Source: Asaia bogorensis (lineage in GTDB: Bacteria > Pseudomonadota > Alphaproteobacteria > Acetobacterales > Acetobacteraceae). Taken from it: 64,000 nt of DNA. The stretch covers positions 1-64,000 of the forward strand of contig NZ_UEGO01000003.1 in NCBI RefSeq assembly GCF_900465345.1. The letters run 5' to 3'. Position numbers and translations under genes: made by a program. Positions 24,540-34,052 of this stretch are shown here, one piece after another. The notes under the pieces were generated by a model that saw only the letters and a list, made by a program, of their open reading frames with translations, had not been told where the DNA came from and did not search any database. The first letter of the stretch is position 1; each line of letters opens with the position of its first letter.

Positions 24540-26531
24540 ATGTCGGGCACCAAGATTCTTTGGGGGCAGATCATCGTCGTCTTGGCGATCGTCCTGCTGA
24601 CCATGTGGACTGCGACCGAATGGATCGCTTGGAAGCTGGCCTTCCAGGCTGAACTCGGGCGACCCTGGTTCGTAATCCTGCGGTTCCCATTCTACTTTCC
24701 GCCCGCGTTCTTCTGGTGGTGGTATGCGTATGACGCCTATGCGCCGGAGGTCTTCGTACGGGGTGCCTATATCGCCGCGTCGGGCGGCATCCTGGCTGCG
24801 GTCACTGCGATCGGGCTATCGGTCTGGCGCGCGCGCGAGGCGAAGCGGATCGAGACATATGGCTCGGCCCGTTGGGCTGACGCCAAGGAGATCGCCCAGG
24901 CCGGCCTACTTGACCCCGACGGCGTGGTACTAGGCCGCTATCGTCAAGAGTACCTGCGGCATGACGGGCCAGAGCACGTCCTGACCTTCGCACCAACGCG
25001 CAGCGGCAAGGGTGTCGGCATGGTCATCCCCACGCTCCTGACCTGGCCCGGTTCGGCCATCGTCCACGACATCAAGGGTGAGAACTGGGAGCTGACGGCG
25101 GGATTCCGCGCCCGTTTCGGACGTGTCGTGTTGTTCGATCCCACCAACGCAGCCTCGTCCGCCTATAATCCTTTGCTGGAGATTCGGCGCGGGGAGTGGG
25201 AAGTCCGTGATGCCCAGAACGTCGCCGATATCCTCGTAGACCCGGAAGGCAGCCTGGAGAAGCGCAACCACTGGGAGAAGACTTCGCACTCCCTTCTCGT
25301 CGGCGCCATCCTGCATGTCCTCTATGCCGAGCCCGACAAGACTCTGGCCGGTGTCGCCAATTTCCTGTCGGACCCGAAGCGCCCGATCGCCACCACGCTG
25401 TCAGCGATGATGCGGACGAAGCATCTTGGCGATGCCGGCCCGCATCCCGTCGTGGCCTCGGCCGCGCGCGAACTGCTGAACAAGTCCCCCAACGAGCGCT
25501 CGGGCGTGTTGTCCACAGCCATGTCCTTCCTCGGCCTCTATCGCGACCCGGTGGTCGCGGAGGTGACGCGGCGCTGCGAATGGCGGATCGCCGACATCGT
25601 CGGCGCCGATCGCCCGGTGACGCTCTACCTTACCGTGCCACCGTCTGACATCAGCCGCACCAAGCCGCTGATCCGTCTGGTGCTGAACCAGATCGGCCGG
25701 AGGCTGACAGAAGATCTTGATGCTGCGGCGCGGCGGCGGCGTGTGCTGCTGATGCTCGACGAATTCCCGGCCCTCGGGCGTCTGGATTTCTTTGAATCGG
25801 CGCTGGCCTTCATGGCGGGCTACCGGATCAAGAGCTTCCTGATCGCCCAGTCCCTCAACCAGATCGAGCGGGCCTACGGGCCGAACAATTCGATCCTCGA
25901 CAACTGCCATGTCCGCGTGAGCTTCGCCACCAACGACGAACGGACGGCCAAACGTGTCTCCGACGCGCTCGGAACCGCCACCGAGATGAAGGCGATGAAG
26001 AACTACGCGGGCCACCGTCTTTCGCCTTGGCTGGGCCATCTGATGGTTTCGCGCTCGGAGACGGCACGCCCGCTGCTGACGGCGGGAGAAGTCATGCAGC
26101 TCCCGCCAGCGGACGAGATCGTCATGGTCTCCGGGCTGTATCCGATCCGTGCGAAGAAGGCCCGTTACTTCGAGGATGCGCGCTTCCAGGAACGCATTCT
26201 GCCACCGCCAAAGCCTACGCCCCCGAAGGACGGGTGCCCGGACGACTGGAGCCGCCGCCCCCTCCCACCCAGGCCGCCGGCACCCGATGCGGCGGCCGAA
26301 ACGCGGACAGTGGAGGACGAGGAAGAAGACCCGAAGCAGTCCGCCCGGCGCCATCAGCCCGAACTGGACGAAGGCACTGTCGAGAAAAAGGAGCCGATGG
26401 AGAACGAGTTCACGCCCGATCCGGTCGATGAATTCGACGACATCGCGCCCCGCAACAACCGGATGAATGATCTCATGCGCGGTGTCGCCCGGCAGGCGTC
26501 GCTCGACCGTGGCGATGAGCTTGAGTTGTGA
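24540..26531 (+). CDS. traG: TraG/VirD4 type IV coupling protein
   Basis: 663 residues. Two to three N-terminal membrane segments precede a cytosolic ATPase with Walker A (TRSGKGVGM, about 153-161) and Walker B (LLMLDEFPALG, about 401-411). It brings the relaxase-DNA complex to the transfer channel. The C-terminal ~110 residues are acidic and proline-rich, as in ICE-type TraG. It is followed 7 bases on by a ribbon-helix-helix gene and the trb operon. The start is preceded by AAAGGGAGG. Confidence 0.92.
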   Translation: MSGTKILWGQIIVVLAIVLLTMWTATEWIAWKLAFQAELGRPWFVILRFPFYFPPAFFWWWYAYDAYAPEVFVRGAYIAASGGILAAVTAIGLSVWRAREAKRIETYGSARWADAKEIAQAGLLDPDGVVLGRYRQEYLRHDGPEHVLTFAPTRSGKGVGMVIPTLLTWPGSAIVHDIKGENWELTAGFRARFGRVVLFDPTNAASSAYNPLLEIRRGEWEVRDAQNVADILVDPEGSLEKRNHWEKTSHSLLVGAILHVLYAEPDKTLAGVANFLSDPKRPIATTLSAMMRTKHLGDAGPHPVVASAARELLNKSPNERSGVLSTAMSFLGLYRDPVVAEVTRRCEWRIADIVGADRPVTLYLTVPPSDISRTKPLIRLVLNQIGRRLTEDLDAAARRRRVLLMLDEFPALGRLDFFESALAFMAGYRIKSFLIAQSLNQIERAYGPNNSILDNCHVRVSFATNDERTAKRVSDALGTATEMKAMKNYAGHRLSPWLGHLMVSRSETARPLLTAGEVMQLPPADEIVMVSGLYPIRAKKARYFEDARFQERILPPPKPTPPKDGCPDDWSRRPLPPRPPAPDAAAETRTVEDEEEDPKQSARRHQPELDEGTVEKKEPMENEFTPDPVDEFDDIAPRNNRMNDLMRGVARQASLDRGDELEL

Positions 26532-26538
26532 GGCCGCA

Positions 26539-26985
26539 ATGGCAATGCCGAAAAAGAAGGCCCAGATCTCCGTCTATCTCGATCCCGAGGTGATGAAGAC
26601 TCTGTCCGCCTATGCCGCGCGACGCGCGCAGCCGATGTCGCTGATCGTCGAGGCCGCTGTCGCCTCCTTCCTTTCGCCCGATGGCGAGGAGCGCCGCGAG
26701 GCTGCCACATCGAAGCGTCTCGACCGGCAGGACCGGCGCCTCGCGCGGCTGGAGCGTGATATTGGCATCACGGTGGAGACCCTGGCGCTGTTCATCCGCT
26801 TTTGGCTGACCACGACCCCGCCACTTCCCGAACCGGCCGCCAAGGCAGCGCGGGCACAAGCCGGAGCGCGCTACGATAATTTCGTCGCGGCCCTCGGCCG
26901 CAGGCTGGCTCAGGGACCACGACTCCAGCAGGAAATTCCGGAGGACGTTTCGGACCCCGCCGCACAGGATGATCCGGAGTCGTAA
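26539..26985 (+). CDS. CopG-like ribbon-helix-helix protein
   Basis: 148 residues starting MAMPKKKAQISVYLDPEV. The short beta strand plus two helices (MKTLSAYAARRAQPMSLIVEAAVASFL) are a typical CopG/Arc-type fold. A helical region and a disordered acidic tail follow. Such genes sit between traG and trbB in many trb-type conjugative elements and are thought to regulate transfer. ATG codons at 26539 and 26545 are both possible; the longer in-frame start at 26467 would lie inside traG. Confidence 0.75.
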   Translation: MAMPKKKAQISVYLDPEVMKTLSAYAARRAQPMSLIVEAAVASFLSPDGEERREAATSKRLDRQDRRLARLERDIGITVETLALFIRFWLTTTPPLPEPAAKAARAQAGARYDNFVAALGRRLAQGPRLQQEIPEDVSDPAAQDDPES

Positions 26986-27131
26986 TTTTCGCACCCCGCA
27001 AGTATTTTTGCCCTCCGTCTCGCTGCGTTTCTACGACGCCTGAATTCTTGTTGAACCGCCCCGTTTCCTGCCTTTCCTAATGATCCCCGTCGCCGTGCGC
27101 CCATCGCGCTCGGCTTATACCGGGGAAGATC

Positions 27132-28103
27132 ATGTCGGTTTCCGCCATCAACCAAGGGGCAAGGGTACGGAGCATTTCCATGCTGCGTACGGCGATGGGG
27201 CCTGCGATCGCCGGGCACCTTGCCGATGCGGCTGTGGTCGAGCTGATGCTCAACCCCGATGGGCGGCTGTGGGTCGACCGTCTGTCTGAGGGGCTGGCTG
27301 ATACGGGTGATGTGATTGCACCAGCCGATGCCGAGCGCATCGTCCGCCTGGTCGCACACCATGTCGGGGCGGAGGTGCATGAGGCAGCCCCGCGCGTATC
27401 GGCGGAATTGCCGACTGGCGAACGGTTTGAGGGATTGCTGCCGCCCGTTGTGACCGCCCCAAGTTTCGCGATCCGCAAGCCCGCTGTCGCCGTGTTCACC
27501 CTCGACGACTATGTCGAGGCCGCGATCATGACAACGGACGAGGCGGCATTCCTGCGCCGCGCTGTCACGGAACGGAGGAACATTCTGGTCGCGGGCGGCA
27601 CATCGACGGGCAAGACCACGCTGGTCAATGCCCTCCTGGCCGAGGTTGCGAAAACCGGCGATCGCATCGTGCTGATCGAGGACACGCGCGAACTGCAATG
27701 CACGGCGCCCAATCTCATCGCCCTGCGCACCCGTGAGGGCGTCATCACCCTGTCGGATCTCGTCCGGTCCGGTCTCCGCCTGCGTCCCGACCGTATCCCC
27801 ATCGGTGAGGTACGTGGGGCCGAGGCCCTTGATCTGGTCAAGGCATGGGGTACTGGCCATCCGGGCGGTATCGGCACGCTGCACGCCGGATCGGTGCTGG
27901 CTGCCCTGTATCGTCTGGAACAACTGATCCAGGAAGCGGTGGTCACGGTGCCACGCGCCATGATCGCGGAAACCATTGACGTGATCGCTGTCCTGTCTGG
28001 ACGCGGGACGGCCCGTCGCCTGTCCGAACTCGCCACCGTGGACGGGATTGATCCCGGCACTGGTGCCTATCGCATTCATTCAATCGATACCGATGGAGAT
28101 TAG
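27132..28103 (+). CDS. trbB: TrbB conjugal transfer ATPase (VirB11-like)
   Basis: 323-residue hexameric secretion ATPase. Walker [15 protein letters not shown] begins near residue 155. An Asp box ([10 protein letters not shown]), a Walker-B region ([20 protein letters not shown]) and a His box ([10 protein letters not shown]) follow. It powers pilus assembly and DNA transfer in the mating channel. It is the first trb gene, 146 bases after the CopG-like gene. Confidence 0.94.
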   Translation: MSVSAINQGARVRSISMLRTAMGPAIAGHLADAAVVELMLNPDGRLWVDRLSEGLADTGDVIAPADAERIVRLVAHHVGAEVHEAAPRVSAELPTGERFEGLLPPVVTAPSFAIRKPAVAVFTLDDYVEAAIMTTDEAAFLRRAVTERRNILVAGGTSTGKTTLVNALLAEVAKTGDRIVLIEDTRELQCTAPNLIALRTREGVITLSDLVRSGLRLRPDRIPIGEVRGAEALDLVKAWGTGHPGGIGTLHAGSVLAALYRLEQLIQEAVVTVPRAMIAETIDVIAVLSGRGTARRLSELATVDGIDPGTGAYRIHSIDTDGD

Positions 28104-28105
28104 AA

Positions 28106-28438
28106 ATGAACCTCACGCTGTTCCGTGTGCGTCGGCACGCGCCTGTCCTCTCCACCATGCTGCTGCTGTCCATCGCATGGTGCTCCTCGGCCCTGGCGTC
28201 GGGCTCCGACATGCCGTGGGAGGAGCCGCTCAACCAGATTCTGGAATCCGTGCAGGGACCGGTCGCCAAGATCATCTCGGTGATCATCATCACGGTCACG
28301 GGTCTGACCCTGGCGTTCGGGGAAACATCGGGTGGGTTCCGCCGCCTGATCCAGATCGTCTTCGGCCTGTCCATCGCTTTCGCCGCCAGCTCGTTCTTCC
28401 TGTCGTTCTTCTCGTTCTCCGGCGGAGCACTGATCTGA
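28106..28438 (+). CDS. trbC: TrbC prepilin (VirB2-like)
   Basis: 110 residues; a long signal segment ending SSALASG, then two hydrophobic helices separated by a short polar loop (GETSGGFRRL), the standard VirB2/TrbC plan. It is processed to the conjugative pilin. It starts 2 bases after trbB and its stop overlaps the start of trbD (TGATG). Confidence 0.9.
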   Translation: MNLTLFRVRRHAPVLSTMLLLSIAWCSSALASGSDMPWEEPLNQILESVQGPVAKIISVIIITVTGLTLAFGETSGGFRRLIQIVFGLSIAFAASSFFLSFFSFSGGALI

Positions 28439-28713
28439 TGGCGGGATATGACGATGACGCGTTGCCGGGGTTCCATGTCCCGGTGCATCGCTCGCTGACC
28501 GATCCCATCCTGCTGGGTGGTGCGCCCCGTGCCGTCGCCATCGCCAATGGCACGCTGGCCGCCGCGATCGCGCTGGGCCTGCGGCTCTGGCTGATCGGAG
28601 CCGCATTCTGGATCGTGGGCCACGGGCTCGCGGTCTGGGGGGCGAAGCGTGATCCGCTGTTCATCGAGGTCGGGCGGCGACATCTCCGTTACCCCGCCTG
28701 GCTGCGGGCGTAG
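28438..28713 (+). CDS. trbD: TrbD (VirB3-like) channel protein
   Basis: 91 residues starting MAGYDDDALPGFHVPVHRSL, with the VirB3-type text SLTDPILLGGAPR and two close membrane helices. It binds the VirB4-type ATPase. The ATG at 28438 overlaps the trbC stop by one base, which decides it over longer in-frame starts inside trbC and trbB. Confidence 0.88.
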   Translation: MAGYDDDALPGFHVPVHRSLTDPILLGGAPRAVAIANGTLAAAIALGLRLWLIGAAFWIVGHGLAVWGAKRDPLFIEVGRRHLRYPAWLRA

Positions 28714-28726
28714 GGAGGGCAGGGCG

Positions 28727-31159
28727 ATGATGTCCCTTGGCGAATATCGCAATCGCGCCGCCCTCCTGTCGGATTTTCTCCCATGGGCCGCGCTCGTGGA
28801 GAAAGGCGTCGTCCTGAACAAGGACGGCAGCTTCCAGCGCACGGCGCGCATCCGTGGTCCCGATATGGATAGCGCCACGCCTGCCGAACTGGTCGGTGTC
28901 ACCGCACGGCTCAACAGTAATCTCCGCCGTCTGGGCTCCGGATGGGCGGTGTTCGTCGAGGCGCAGCGCGTCCCGGCCACACTCTATCCCGAGAGCGATT
29001 TCCCGGATGCCGCCTCGCACATGGTCGATCTGGAACGGCGTGAGCAGTTCGAGGATGAGGGCGCGCATTTCGAGAGCCGGTATTTCCTGACCCTGGTCTG
29101 GCTGCCACCGGCGGAATCGTCCGACCGGGCTGCCCGGTTCCTGTTCGAGGGCAGGGAGCGCGAAGGGCCGGACCCACACGGCATACTCCATGCGTTCGTG
29201 GATCGCTCCGACCGGATGCTGGCGTTGCTGGACGGTTTCATGCCCGAGGCCACCTGGCTCAATGACGGTGAAACGCTGACCTATTTACATTCGACCATTT
29301 CGACGCGGAACCAGCGTGTCCGGGTGCCGGAAATCCCGATGCATCTTGACGCGCTGCTGGTCGATCAGCCGCTTTCGGGCGGGTTGGAGCCGAAACTCGG
29401 CGATGCCTTCCTGAAAACGCTGACGATCACCGGTTTCCCGTCGCGGACCTTTCCCGGAATCCTGGATGACCTGAACCGGCTGGCGATGCCCTATCGCTGG
29501 TCAACCCGTGCCATCCTGCTCGACAAGACCGACGCCACCAAGGTGCTGACGAAGATCCGCCGGCAGTGGTTTGCAAAGCGTAAGAGCATCGCAGCCATTG
29601 TCCGGGAGGTGATGACCAACGAGGCATCCGTTCTCGTGGACAACGACGCTGCCAATAAGGCTGCCGATGCTGACTTGGCCTTGCAGTCCCTCGGTGCCGA
29701 CGATGTCGGACAGGCGTATCTTACCGCGACCATCACGGTCTGGGACGGTTCCGCCTCCATCGCGGCCGAAAAGCTTCGGCTGGTTGAGAAGATCATCCAG
29801 GGCCGCGATTTCACCTGCATGACGGAAAGCCTCAACGCGGTGGAGGCATGGCTGGGTTCGCTGCCCGGCCATGTCTACGCCAATGTTCGTCAGCCCCCGG
29901 TCTCGACGCTGAATCTGGCGCATATGATTCCGCTGTCGGCCGTCTGGGCAGGGCCGGAGCAGGACGGGCATTTCAAGGCAGCACCGCTGTTCTACGGCAG
30001 GACGGCGGGCGCCACACCATTCCGGTTCAGCCTTCATGTCGGCGATGTTGGCCACACGCTGATCGCAGGACCAACAGGGGCGGGCAAATCCGTGCTGCTG
30101 GCGCTGATGGCGCTCCAGTTTCGGCGTTATGCGGGATCGCAGATTTTCGCCTTCGATTTCGGCGGGTCCATGCGTGCGGCGACGATGGCGATGGACGGGG
30201 ACTGGCACGATCTTGGAGGCGGGCTGACGGACGAGGGCGATGGGCATTCCGCCGTCTCCCTTCAGCCGCTGGCAAGGATTGACGATCCCGACGAGCGCAA
30301 ATGGGCCACGGAATGGCTGGGGCAGATCCTTGTCGGTGAAGGGGTAACGCTGACCCCCGAGGTGAAGTCTCACCTCTGGTCGGCGCTGAACTCCCTGGCG
30401 TCGTCGCCCGTTCAGGAGCGGACCCTGTCAGGTATGGTAGCACTTCTCCAGTCCAACGCCCTGAAGCAGGCAATGGCGGCATATTGCCTGGGTGGTCCCT
30501 ATGGCCGCCTGCTGGATGCGGACACCGAGCGGCTGGGTGACGCCGATGTCGTGGTGTTTGAAACGGAAGGGCTGATCGGGTCCGGGGCGGCATCGTCCGT
30601 GTTGTCCTACCTGTTTCATCGGATCGAAGGACGGCTGGATGGCCGTCCGACCCTGCTGGTCATTGATGAGGGCTGGCTGGTTCTGGATGACGGGGACTTT
30701 GCTGGCCAGCTTCGGGAGTGGCTGAAAACCCTGCGCAAGAAGAATGCGTCGGTGATTTTCGCCACCCAGTCCCTGTCGGACATCGCCAATTCCCGCATTG
30801 CCCCGGCTGTGGTGGAAAGTTGCCCGACGCGGATCTTCCTGCCCAATGAACGGGCCATTGAGCCGCAGATCGCGGCCATCTACCGCGATTTTGGGCTGAA
30901 CGACCGACAGATCGCCATTATCGCCCGCGCGGCGTCGAAGCGGGAATATTACTGCCAGACCCAGCGGGGAAATCGCCTCTTCGAACTGGGGCTCGGGCCG
31001 GTGGCACTCGCCCTGTGCGCCGCCTCCGGCAAGGACGACCACCGGCTGATCGACGCGATGCTGGTGGAACATGGGCGGGCCGGCTTTCTCCCAGCCTGGT
31101 TCGAGGCGCGTGGCGTCATGTGGGCGGCCGATCTTCTTCGGGAAGGAGCGATGCCATGA
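28727..31159 (+). CDS. trbE: TrbE conjugal transfer ATPase (VirB4-like)
   Basis: 810 residues from the first of two ATGs (28727; alternative 28730). The N-terminal CagE/VirB4 domain is followed by a RecA-like ATPase with Walker A (GPTGAGKSVLL, about 447) and Walker B (LLVIDEGWLVLDD, about 643). It energises pilus assembly. A GGAGGGCAGGG stretch lies just upstream of the start. The stop overlaps the trbJ start. Confidence 0.94.
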   Translation: MMSLGEYRNRAALLSDFLPWAALVEKGVVLNKDGSFQRTARIRGPDMDSATPAELVGVTARLNSNLRRLGSGWAVFVEAQRVPATLYPESDFPDAASHMVDLERREQFEDEGAHFESRYFLTLVWLPPAESSDRAARFLFEGREREGPDPHGILHAFVDRSDRMLALLDGFMPEATWLNDGETLTYLHSTISTRNQRVRVPEIPMHLDALLVDQPLSGGLEPKLGDAFLKTLTITGFPSRTFPGILDDLNRLAMPYRWSTRAILLDKTDATKVLTKIRRQWFAKRKSIAAIVREVMTNEASVLVDNDAANKAADADLALQSLGADDVGQAYLTATITVWDGSASIAAEKLRLVEKIIQGRDFTCMTESLNAVEAWLGSLPGHVYANVRQPPVSTLNLAHMIPLSAVWAGPEQDGHFKAAPLFYGRTAGATPFRFSLHVGDVGHTLIAGPTGAGKSVLLALMALQFRRYAGSQIFAFDFGGSMRAATMAMDGDWHDLGGGLTDEGDGHSAVSLQPLARIDDPDERKWATEWLGQILVGEGVTLTPEVKSHLWSALNSLASSPVQERTLSGMVALLQSNALKQAMAAYCLGGPYGRLLDADTERLGDADVVVFETEGLIGSGAASSVLSYLFHRIEGRLDGRPTLLVIDEGWLVLDDGDFAGQLREWLKTLRKKNASVIFATQSLSDIANSRIAPAVVESCPTRIFLPNERAIEPQIAAIYRDFGLNDRQIAIIARAASKREYYCQTQRGNRLFELGLGPVALALCAASGKDDHRLIDAMLVEHGRAGFLPAWFEARGVMWAADLLREGAMP

Positions 31160-31926
31160 CGGAAGAACCTTTCCGTATTCGGGCAAAAGATTTCCGCCCC
31201 GGATGTGCCGTGGTCTTCGGCGCTGCTCTGGCTTTTGTCATGCCAGTCGTGTCAGCCCATGCCCAATGGGCGGTCTATGACGGCGCCAACCACGTCCAGA
31301 ACGTGCTGATCGCGGCCCGCACGCTCCAGCAGATCGACAACCAGATCACGTCACTGGCCAATCAGGCGCAGATGCTGGTCAACCAAGGTCGCAATCTGGC
31401 GAGCCTACCACTTTCGACACTGTCGACGCTGCAATCGACGATTTCCCAAACCACAGCGTTGCTCGCGCAGGCGCAGAATATTGCCTACAGCGTCCAGTCC
31501 GTCGAGCAGCAGTACCAGCAGGCGTACACGTCCGTGTCCTCTGGCATGTCCGACGGTGCCCTGTTCAGCCAGGCACAGACACGCTGGCAGAATTCTGTGG
31601 GTGGGTTCGAGGACGCCCTGAAGCTTCAGGCGCGGGTGGTAGGAAACATCCCGAGCGACAGTTCGGCCATGACGCAACTGGTTTCGGCCAGCCAGACGTC
31701 AACCGGGGCGTTGCAGGCCGCGCAGGCCGGCAACCAGCTTATGGCCCTGCAATCCCGGCAACTGTTCGACATCCAGGCGGAACTGGCCGCCAATGGCCGG
31801 GCTGCGGACCTCGAACGGGCGCGACAGGCGGCGAACGAGGCAGGGGCGGAAGCCCAATATCAGCATTTTTCGCAGTATGACGCCTATGTTCCCCAGGCCG
31901 TCGCCATCCCAAGTTCTGGATATTGA
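31156..31926 (+). CDS. trbJ: TrbJ mating-pair formation protein (VirB5-like)
   Basis: 256 residues; export signal ending VVSAHAQ, then Gln/Ala-rich helices with LQQIDNQITSLANQAQML, a VirB5/TrbJ signature. It is a minor pilus component. The ATG at 31156 overlaps the trbE stop (ATGA), so the longer upstream frame is rejected. No trbK-type entry-exclusion lipoprotein gene follows; trbL starts 3 bases after its stop. Confidence 0.9.
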   Translation: MTEEPFRIRAKDFRPGCAVVFGAALAFVMPVVSAHAQWAVYDGANHVQNVLIAARTLQQIDNQITSLANQAQMLVNQGRNLASLPLSTLSTLQSTISQTTALLAQAQNIAYSVQSVEQQYQQAYTSVSSGMSDGALFSQAQTRWQNSVGGFEDALKLQARVVGNIPSDSSAMTQLVSASQTSTGALQAAQAGNQLMALQSRQLFDIQAELAANGRAADLERARQAANEAGAEAQYQHFSQYDAYVPQAVAIPSSGY

Positions 31927-31929
31927 GCA

Positions 31930-33369
31930 ATGGCGAGCGACAATGTCGGCATCATCGACGGTTTCCTGAATACCTTCGAGACTACGATCGACAGCGGTTT
32001 CGGTCTGGTGAAGGGAAGTGTGGTGTCGCTGGCCGGCTCGCTCTCGGTGCTGGACATCGTGCTGGCCGGCCTGTTCTGGGCTTGGGCCGCCGATGAGGAC
32101 ATCATCCAGCGTCTGGTGAAGAGGACGCTGTATATCGGCTTCTTTGCCTTCGTCATTGACCATTTCAGCGGCCTGTCGGGGATCGTTTTCAACAGTTTCG
32201 CGGCCCTCGGGCTCAAAGCCGGGGGCGGCACGCTGGCGCTTGGGGATTTCATGCATCCCGGCCGACTGGCGGCGACCGGGCTCGATGCCGCGCAGCCGCT
32301 GCTGGATGCGGCGAGTAAACTGGCGTTTTCCTTCGGTGCGCTGGCCAGCATCGTGCAGATCCTCGTCCTGCTCCTGTGCTGGTTCATCGTGCTGGCGGCC
32401 TTCTTCATCCTCGCGGTGCAGCTCTTCGTGGCGATCGTCGAGTTCAAGCTGACCTCACTCGCGGGCTTCGTGCTGATCCCGTTTGCCCTGTTCAACCGCA
32501 CGGCGTTCCTCGCCGAGAAGGTACTGGGCAATGTCGTGTCGTCCGGCGTGAAGATCATGGTGCTGGCGGTTATTTCCGCCATAGCTTCCGTGCTCTTCAG
32601 GCAGTTCACGACGTCCTACGGTGATAGTGCGCCCACCATCGGCCAGGCGCTGTCCGTCGTGCTGGCGTCACTCTGCATCGTGGGTCTCGCCATTTTCGGC
32701 GGCTCGCTCGCCAATGGGCTGATTTCCGGTGCCCCGCAGCTTGGTGCCGGGGCAGCAGCGGGAACCGCGATGGCGGTGGGCGCGATGGGGGCTGCGGCTG
32801 TTGCCGCGCCCGCCGCCGTGGCGTCTGGCGGAGCGGCGGCCCTCGGTGCGACGGCAGCGGCAGCGCGCGGAGGGGCTGCCGTCGCAGGTGCCGCCACGAC
32901 AGCCTACTCCATGGGGGCGGCCGGACAGACTGGTGCGGCGGGCATGGCATCGGCGGCTGGCAATGTCGGTCGCGCCGCTGGGGGTGCTGCGATGAACGCC
33001 GTGAAGAGCAAGGTCGGCGCGGCAACATCCTCGTTGAAGGAAAGCTACTCTGCTGGCGGACGCTGGGCCGCCGGTGCGATGGGCGGCGCCGGAGAAGGCG
33101 ATAGGCCATCGGGTGACGGTGGGTCTTCAGGCCCGTCCGGCGGCGGAGGTGATCCCGGTACCGGGCCTGCCGGTAGCGGTAACCCTGGTGGCGGCCCCTC
33201 GGGAGGCGACCCCGATAGCGGCGACGGCTCCGACGGCAAGCCGCCCCGCTGGGCGCGGAACATGAAGCGCCGCAACGCCGCCACCCATGCCGCCGAGGCC
33301 GCCCATATCATCCGCTCCGCCGATGGCGGGGGCGGGTCCACGTCCATCGATCTCTCGGAGAAAGAATGA
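31930..33369 (+). CDS. trbL: TrbL (VirB6-like) inner-membrane channel protein
   Basis: 479 residues with six to seven membrane helices in the first ~300 residues (VLAGLFWAWAADEDIIQRLVKRTL at the start of the core). An Ala-rich stretch and a Gly/Ser/Pro-rich disordered tail end in a basic segment (PRWARNMKRRNAATHAAEAAH). This layout is typical of TrbL. The stop overlaps the trbF start by 4 bases. Confidence 0.92.
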   Translation: MASDNVGIIDGFLNTFETTIDSGFGLVKGSVVSLAGSLSVLDIVLAGLFWAWAADEDIIQRLVKRTLYIGFFAFVIDHFSGLSGIVFNSFAALGLKAGGGTLALGDFMHPGRLAATGLDAAQPLLDAASKLAFSFGALASIVQILVLLLCWFIVLAAFFILAVQLFVAIVEFKLTSLAGFVLIPFALFNRTAFLAEKVLGNVVSSGVKIMVLAVISAIASVLFRQFTTSYGDSAPTIGQALSVVLASLCIVGLAIFGGSLANGLISGAPQLGAGAAAGTAMAVGAMGAAAVAAPAAVASGGAAALGATAAAARGGAAVAGAATTAYSMGAAGQTGAAGMASAAGNVGRAAGGAAMNAVKSKVGAATSSLKESYSAGGRWAAGAMGGAGEGDRPSGDGGSSGPSGGGGDPGTGPAGSGNPGGGPSGGDPDSGDGSDGKPPRWARNMKRRNAATHAAEAAHIIRSADGGGGSTSIDLSEKE

Positions 33370-34052
33370 TGTTCCGTCGCTCCACAACACGCTACGGGAC
33401 CACGCCCGAGCCCGTCACCCCATACCAGAAGGCAGCGCAGATCTGGGATGAGCGCATCGGCTCGGCCCGCGTGCAAGCCCGCAACTGGCGTCTCATGGCC
33501 TTTGGCTCCCTGTTCCTGTCCGCCGGTCTCGGGGGCGGGCTGGTCTGGCAGTCCGCGCGCGGCACCATCACGCCGTGGGTCGTGCAGGTGGACCGGCTGG
33601 GGCAGGCGCAGGTCGTTGCCCCGGCCACGTCCGGCTACATGCCCGCCGATCCGCAGATCGCCTGGTATCTGGCGCAGTTCGTCCATGACGTGCGGTCCCT
33701 GTCTTCGGATGCCGTGGTTGTCCGGCAGAACTGGCTGCGCGCCTATGATTTCACCACCACGTCCGGCGCTGTGGCCCTCAATGATTATGCCCGCCTGAAT
33801 GATCCGTTTTCGCGGATCGGGCACGAGCAGGTCGAGGTGGACATCGCCTCGGTGATCCGGGCCTCTCCCGGAAGTTTCCGGGTGGCCTGGACGGAGCGCC
33901 ATTACCGTGACGGCGCGTTCACCGGCACCGAACGCTGGACCGCCATCGTCTCGGTTGTTCTGCGCACCCCGCGCGACGCGGATCATCTGCGGAAAAACCC
34001 GCTCGGAATCTACGTCTCCGCCATTAACTGGTCGAAGGAGCTTGGCCAATGA
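33366..34052 (+). CDS. trbF: TrbF (VirB8-like) channel assembly protein
   Basis: 228 residues with one N-terminal membrane helix (MAFGSLFLSAGLGGGLVW) and a periplasmic NTF2-like domain (ITPWVVQVDRLGQ, then FRVAWTERHYRDG). Bitopic scaffold protein of the transfer channel. It overlaps both neighbours by 4 bases. Confidence 0.92.
   Translation: MMFRRSTTRYGTTPEPVTPYQKAAQIWDERIGSARVQARNWRLMAFGSLFLSAGLGGGLVWQSARGTITPWVVQVDRLGQAQVVAPATSGYMPADPQIAWYLAQFVHDVRSLSSDAVVVRQNWLRAYDFTTTSGAVALNDYARLNDPFSRIGHEQVEVDIASVIRASPGSFRVAWTERHYRDGAFTGTERWTAIVSVVLRTPRDADHLRKNPLGIYVSAINWSKELGQ

Noticed and set aside
28048-28713. 221-residue version of trbD starting inside trbB
   Set aside because: It would overlap trbC completely; the ATG at 28438 overlapping the trbC stop gives a normal-length TrbD.
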